Origin: SHLQ01 sp051011575
GTDB lineage: Bacteria > Actinomycetota > Acidimicrobiia > Acidimicrobiales > SHLQ01
Reading direction: 5' to 3'
Length of the DNA: 9,095 bases
Assembly: GCA_051011575.1 (NCBI GenBank)
Contig: JBPCTR010000289.1
Location: 1-9,095 of the forward strand
Part shown: positions 6,775-9,095 of the stretch, in pieces
How the letters are laid out: every line of letters begins with the position of its first letter
Numbering within the stretch: the first letter of the stretch is position 1
Position numbers and translations under genes: made by a program
The notes under the pieces: generated by a model
The model's database searches: none
The model's input: only the letters and a program-made list of their open reading frames with translations
Told to the model about the DNA's origin: nothing

Positions 6775-7407
6775 TCAGCGCGTTCCGGCCAACGGCGCGG
6801 CCTCGGGCACTTCCCAATCGGCAGGCATGCGGCTGAAGTCGAAGAACGGCGCATCGTCGCCATCCTCGACCGCGTCGGCGACCTGGTCGTAGAAACCCTT
6901 GCCGGTCTCCTCGGCGAAGGTGATGTGCACGTCCTCGGCGTTGTCGGCATCGGGGCGCTCGACGTACTCGGGGAAGGTGGCCTCGTCGGCGGCTCCCTCT
7001 TCGTAGCCACGTGCGAACATCTGCTTGAGCATGCCGAAGCCGTCGTTGCGCACGAGCGTCTCGCCCCGCGGTGTGCCGCCGAGGGCCTGCATGTGGGCCT
7101 GGAATGCCTCGAGGTTGTAGGTGTCGAACGCAACGTGCTGGACCGAGTGATCTCCGTGGCGTTCTACGAACCGGCTCACCTGTGACACGCCCGCCCGGTC
7201 GATGCCTTCGATGAGGGCGACGCCGAACTCGCCGAAGTCGATGCACCAGATCTTCATGGAATCGCTCGGGTCGTCGGGACGGACGTCGTCGATGCGGTTG
7301 ATGAGGCGACCGCCCTCGACCTCGATGTGGAACCAGGCCCACTTCTCGATGGTTCCGCTCGCACATGCATAGGTGACATGGTCGACTCGCTTCAGATGGG
7401 ACACCAT
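6775..7407 (-). CDS. Half-size 4-hydroxyphenylpyruvate dioxygenase-like VOC-fold dioxygenase
   Basis: A 210-residue protein resembling only the C-terminal catalytic half of 4-hydroxyphenylpyruvate dioxygenase (HPPD), whose usual length is about 350-400. Two VOC modules are visible, from VDHVTYA (8-14) to VALIEG (63-68) and from VQHVAFDTYNLEAF (89-102) to FPEYVER (145-151). These place H10, H91 and E147 where HPPD keeps its two-histidine, one-glutamate iron site, so it is probably an Fe(II)-dependent dioxygenase of a 2-oxoacid or aromatic compound. The C-terminal tail (160-182) could be the helix that closes the HPPD active site. The ATG at 7407 is chosen because GGAG lies four bases upstream and the frame before it does not resemble the family. 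The substrate is unknown: homogentisate formation should not be assumed because HPPD's N-terminal domain is missing and substrate residues cannot be matched. It is divergent from the AsnC-type regulator and convergent with the aminotransferase. Confidence 0.78.
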   Translation of the reverse strand: MVSHLKRVDHVTYACASGTIEKWAWFHIEVEGGRLINRIDDVRPDDPSDSMKIWCIDFGEFGVALIEGIDRAGVSQVSRFVERHGDHSVQHVAFDTYNLEAFQAHMQALGGTPRGETLVRNDGFGMLKQMFARGYEEGAADEATFPEYVERPDADNAEDVHITFAEETGKGFYDQVADAVEDGDDAPFFDFSRMPADWEVPEAAPLAGTR

Positions 7408-7491
7408 CAGTCTCCGTTTCGCTCGATCTGCAACTTCTCTTCCCTCTATTCGACCAAATCGATTCCAAAACTCAAACACCCTGTTCAAAAT

Positions 7492-7503
7492 GTGCAGAAG
7501 GGT
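7492..7503 (+). repeat. Direct repeat GTGCAGAAGGGT, copy 1 (candidate AsnC-type site)
   Basis: The exact 12-base word recurs at 7545-7556, 53 bases downstream, or about five turns of B-DNA, so both copies face the same side of the helix. Copy 1 runs into GGGTCTGACCC (7500-7510), a five-base-arm palindrome with a one-base centre. Lrp/AsnC proteins form octamers that wrap DNA with phased sites, and such a gene starts at 7564, so autoregulation and control of the divergent dioxygenase gene are plausible. Confidence 0.5.
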
Positions 7504-7510
7504 CTGACCC
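7500..7510. promoter_or_regulatory. Palindrome GGGTC-T-GACCC in the divergent control region
   Basis: Perfect five-base arms around a single T, imperfectly extended by flanking AA/CTT. It overlaps the end of direct-repeat copy 1. The size and position midway between two divergent starts fit an AsnC-type operator better than a terminator, since the loop is one base and no T-run follows. Confidence 0.35.
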
Positions 7511-7544
7511 CTTTGAGTAAACTGACGAATCGACAGCTGTTGAC

Positions 7545-7556
7545 GTGCAGAAGGGT
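7545..7556 (+). repeat. Direct repeat GTGCAGAAGGGT, copy 2, overlapping the regulator's ribosome site
   Basis: Second exact copy of the word at 7492-7503. Its AAGGG end is also the Shine-Dalgarno sequence of the regulator gene (AAGGGTGA at 7551-7558, five bases before the ATG at 7564). A protein bound here would sit over the transcript start region of its own gene. Confidence 0.5.
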
Positions 7557-7563
7557 GAACAGA

Positions 7564-8013
7564 ATGCGCGATCCGGATCTGGCGATCATTCGGGCGCTGC
7601 GGCGAAATCCACGGGCCTCGATCACCACGCTGGCCCGAGTGACGAACATGGCACGAGGCACCGTGCAGACCCGACTTGGTCGGCTCCACGAACGCGGTGT
7701 GATCATCGGCCATGGTCCCGACCTCGATCCAGCGATGGTCGGCTTCCCCGTGACGGCCTTCACCACCCTGTCGATCGTGCAAGGGAGTCATGACGAGCTC
7801 GTCGATCGACTTCGTTCGATCCCCGAGGTGGTCGAGGTACATGTCGTGACGGGCTCGGGTGACCTACTCGTTCGGCTCGCCGCACGCTCGAACGACGATC
7901 TCCATGCGCTCCTGCAGGAAATCGTGTCGATGGGTGAGGTCGGGCGAGCCGACAGCCAGCTTGCATTGAGCACGCCAGTAAGACGCACGCTCGCCGATGT
8001 TCTCGGAGAGTGA
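7564..8013 (+). CDS. Lrp/AsnC-family transcriptional regulator
   Basis: A 149-residue regulator with the family's two parts: an N-terminal winged helix-turn-helix (about 5-52, with LARVTNMARGTVQTRLGRL at 23-41 as the recognition unit) and a C-terminal RAM/AsnC ligand domain (about 62-143, with VVTGSGDLLVRL at 94-105 as the ligand-binding strand-turn and a closing STPVRR at 136-141). Lrp/AsnC proteins are dimers to octamers that sense amino acids or related small molecules and usually control a neighbouring divergent gene and their own gene. The open frame extends upstream to 7327, but the ATG at 7564 has a good ribosome site (AAGGGTGA, five bases away) and gives the normal family start. It is divergent from the HPPD-like gene across 156 bases with phased repeats. 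A target set including the dehydrogenase and aminotransferase is possible but not shown. Confidence 0.92.
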   Translation: MRDPDLAIIRALRRNPRASITTLARVTNMARGTVQTRLGRLHERGVIIGHGPDLDPAMVGFPVTAFTTLSIVQGSHDELVDRLRSIPEVVEVHVVTGSGDLLVRLAARSNDDLHALLQEIVSMGEVGRADSQLALSTPVRRTLADVLGE

Positions 8014-8070
8014 CGGAGACTGCAGCCACAGTGAAGATCGACCGCATGACGTGGTCGTAGATCACCGAAA

Positions 8071-8090
8071 ATTGTCGCCAATGTGACAAT
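8071..8090. promoter_or_regulatory. Inverted repeat ATTGTC-N8-GACAAT, candidate operator
   Basis: Perfect six-base arms (8071-8076 and 8085-8090) separated by eight bases, a size typical of dimeric regulator sites. It lies 68 bases before the start of the secreted LVIVD-repeat gene and overlaps a possible -35 (GTGACA, 8083-8088) that pairs with GGTAAT (8105-8110) at 16 bases. No regulator can be named. Confidence 0.4.
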
Positions 8091-8095
8091 CGCGG

Positions 8096-8109
8096 TTACC
8101 CGATGGTAA
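8096..8109. promoter_or_regulatory. Inverted repeat TTACC-CGAT-GGTAA over a possible -10 region
   Basis: Perfect five-base arms around four bases, six bases after the ATTGTC/GACAAT repeat. The right arm overlaps the candidate -10 region (GGTAAT 8105-8110, or TACCTT 8110-8115 if a TANNNT box is preferred). It could be a second operator or simply part of the promoter; no T-run follows, so a terminator for the upstream regulator gene is unlikely. Confidence 0.3.
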
Positions 8110-8157
8110 TACCTTCCCGGAGTGCGGATGGGACCGCACCCAGAAAGCGGGAGAGCA

Positions 8158-9095
8158 ATGAAGCATTCACGGCGCCTGTTTACGGCGCTTTCCATCCTCA
8201 CGGTCGCGCTGATGGCCGCGACGGTGACAAGTCTTTCTGCGCACGAGTCTCAGAACGACGGTCACATTCCAGCCAACACGAACTACGGGTTCGAGGTCGT
8301 CGGTCGCGACAAACTCGGAGGAGTCACCGACGGGCTCTACACCGACGTGTGGTCGCACGACGGCTTCGCCTACATCGGCACCTTCCAGGAGCCGGACTGC
8401 ACGAACTCCGGCGTGTTCGTCGTCGACATCGAGCAGACGCTCGAGAACTACGCAAACGGCATCGAAGATGGTGCCACCGTCGGCGAGATCAAGTCGGCTC
8501 CCAACACACGAGTGAACGACGTCAAGGTCCACGCGGTCGGCGATACCGATGTGTTGATCATGACCGAGGAGATGTGTGGCGACGCCAACGTCGGTGCGCC
8601 GAACGCGCTCGCGAACATCAACAAGAGCTGCGACACCGACAACGACGGCGTCGACGACTGCTCGCGCAACAAGAACAAGTCCGACCAGGGTCCGGACCTC
8701 CAGAAGGGCAACGGTGGAATCAGCCTCTACGACGTGAGCGACCCGACGAACCCGAAGCCGTTGGAGAAGAACTTCGCGGACTTCCGCGGGGTGCACAACA
8801 CCTTCGCGTGGGATTGGGACGGTGGGTCCTACCTGATCGGCACCGCCAACACCGGTGATTTCTTCGATACGTTCACGGTCGACATCTCCGATCCAAAGAA
8901 GCCCGAACTCCTCACGGTCACCGGCGCGCTCGACTGGCTCGCCGGGATCAACTTCGATCAGCTCGAGACGGGTTCGTCGGCCGGCATCTTCAACCACGAT
9001 GTGTGGGTGGAGATCATCGACGGGACTCCGACTGCGGTCGTGTCTTACTGGGACCTCGGTTTCGTCACGCTCGACGTGACCGATTCGTCCAACCC
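8158..9095 (+). CDS. Secreted LVIVD-repeat beta-propeller-like protein, C-terminus beyond window
   Basis: The frame starts at the ATG at 8158, four bases after a GGGAG ribosome site, and stays open for 312 codons to the window end. Residues 1-28 form a signal peptide: basic KHSRR, a hydrophobic core (7-26) and probable cleavage after LSA (A28), so the product is exported. The mature part has repeats of the LVIVD type, short strands ending in a D-[IV]-S-D-P-x-x-P pattern: YDVSDPTNPKP (191-201), VDISDPKKPEL (241-251) and VTLDVTDSSN (303-312), plus GVFVVDI (85-91). Such repeats are thought to build a beta-propeller on the cell surface. An insert at 159-167 (DTDNDGVDD) has the spacing of a calcium-binding loop and lies among cysteines C158 and C168; C81 and C140 may form another disulfide. 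Total length, any anchor and function are unknown. The preceding 144-base gap holds its probable promoter. Confidence 0.85.
   Translation, partial: MKHSRRLFTALSILTVALMAATVTSLSAHESQNDGHIPANTNYGFEVVGRDKLGGVTDGLYTDVWSHDGFAYIGTFQEPDCTNSGVFVVDIEQTLENYANGIEDGATVGEIKSAPNTRVNDVKVHAVGDTDVLIMTEEMCGDANVGAPNALANINKSCDTDNDGVDDCSRNKNKSDQGPDLQKGNGGISLYDVSDPTNPKPLEKNFADFRGVHNTFAWDWDGGSYLIGTANTGDFFDTFTVDISDPKKPELLTVTGALDWLAGINFDQLETGSSAGIFNHDVWVEIIDGTPTAVVSYWDLGFVTLDVTDSSN

Larger units (their letters stand above)
7481..7562. repeat. Inverted pair CTGTTCA / TGAACAG flanking the regulatory region
   Basis: CTGTTCA at 7481-7487 and its exact reverse complement TGAACAG at 7556-7562 enclose both copies of the 12-base direct repeat. 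Arms of seven bases separated by 68 bases are too far apart for a terminator; they could be paired half-sites for a looping or wrapping regulator. Short arms mean chance is possible. Confidence 0.3.

Noticed and set aside
7327..7563. Upstream extension of the AsnC-type regulator
   Set aside because: It would overlap the divergent dioxygenase gene and the regulatory repeats; the ATG at 7564 has a strong ribosome site and matches the family's start.
7408..7842. N-terminal extension of the HPPD-like gene on the minus strand, which might have supplied the missing HPPD domain
   Set aside because: The added translation shows no VOC motif, runs through the regulator's coding region and the repeat-bearing gap, and a ribosome site precedes the ATG at 7407. 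The gene is therefore genuinely short.
8028..8063. GATCGACC...GGTCGTAGATC as a terminator after the regulator gene
   Set aside because: The arms do not pair in register without bulges and no T-run follows.
1..9095. CRISPR array, tRNA/rRNA genes, transposase or phage genes
   Set aside because: No regularly spaced repeats, cloverleaf-like segments, ribosomal RNA motifs, transposase motifs or terminal inverted repeats were seen on either strand.

Overview
The window is GC-rich, densely packed bacterial DNA with GTG and ATG starts and overlapping stop/start codons. The proteins (short SSB-like OB-fold protein, luciferase-like monooxygenase, AsnC-type regulator, LVIVD-repeat secreted protein) and the TANNNT boxes 6-7 bases before start codons suggest an actinobacterium, perhaps an Acidimicrobiia/Ilumatobacter-like marine or freshwater lineage. 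That taxonomic guess rests on style and was not tested by a search. Nine protein-coding genes are supported; the first and last are cut by the window edges. No RNA genes, insertion sequences, CRISPR arrays or phage genes were seen, and no stretch over 300 bases lacks a gene.

Region A (1-3740) is a sugar-related divergent cluster. A Gfo/Idh/MocA-family NAD(P) enzyme (1-297, minus, N-terminal part only) faces an aldo/keto reductase (385-1293). The reductase overlaps an SsuD-type flavin-dependent sulfonate monooxygenase (1290-2372) by 4 bases, and a family 1 glycoside hydrolase follows 15 bases later (2388-3740). The 87-base divergent gap holds a perfect 12-base palindrome like a LacI-family operator. 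Aldo/keto reductase plus SsuD-type monooxygenase plus glycosidase resembles the oxidative sulfoquinovose pathway (sulfo-ASMO: glycosidase releases the sulfo-sugar, an SsuD-like enzyme removes sulfite, an aldo/keto reductase reduces the 6-oxo sugar). Here the glycosidase is GH1 rather than GH31, and no flavin reductase or transporter is in view. This is the best candidate for a new system in the window, and it is a hypothesis.

Region B (3794-4129) is a small SSB-like OB-fold protein without the usual acidic tail.

Region C (4183-8013) looks like a 2-hydroxy/2-oxo/amino acid module. An FAD-linked 2-hydroxyacid dehydrogenase (4183-5604) is coupled by a TGATG junction to a fold-type I aminotransferase (5604-6770). 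Ending only 4 bases away on the other strand is a half-size relative of 4-hydroxyphenylpyruvate dioxygenase that keeps the iron triad (6775-7407). Divergent from it is an Lrp/AsnC regulator (7564-8013). The 156-base gap between these two holds a 12-base direct repeat at 53-base spacing (about five helical turns) and short inverted repeats. The simplest reading is that dehydrogenase and aminotransferase both yield a 2-oxoacid that the dioxygenase could consume, under control of the regulator.

Region D (8158-end) encodes a secreted LVIVD-repeat protein with a calcium-loop-like insert, cut off by the window end, behind a regulatory region with two inverted repeats.
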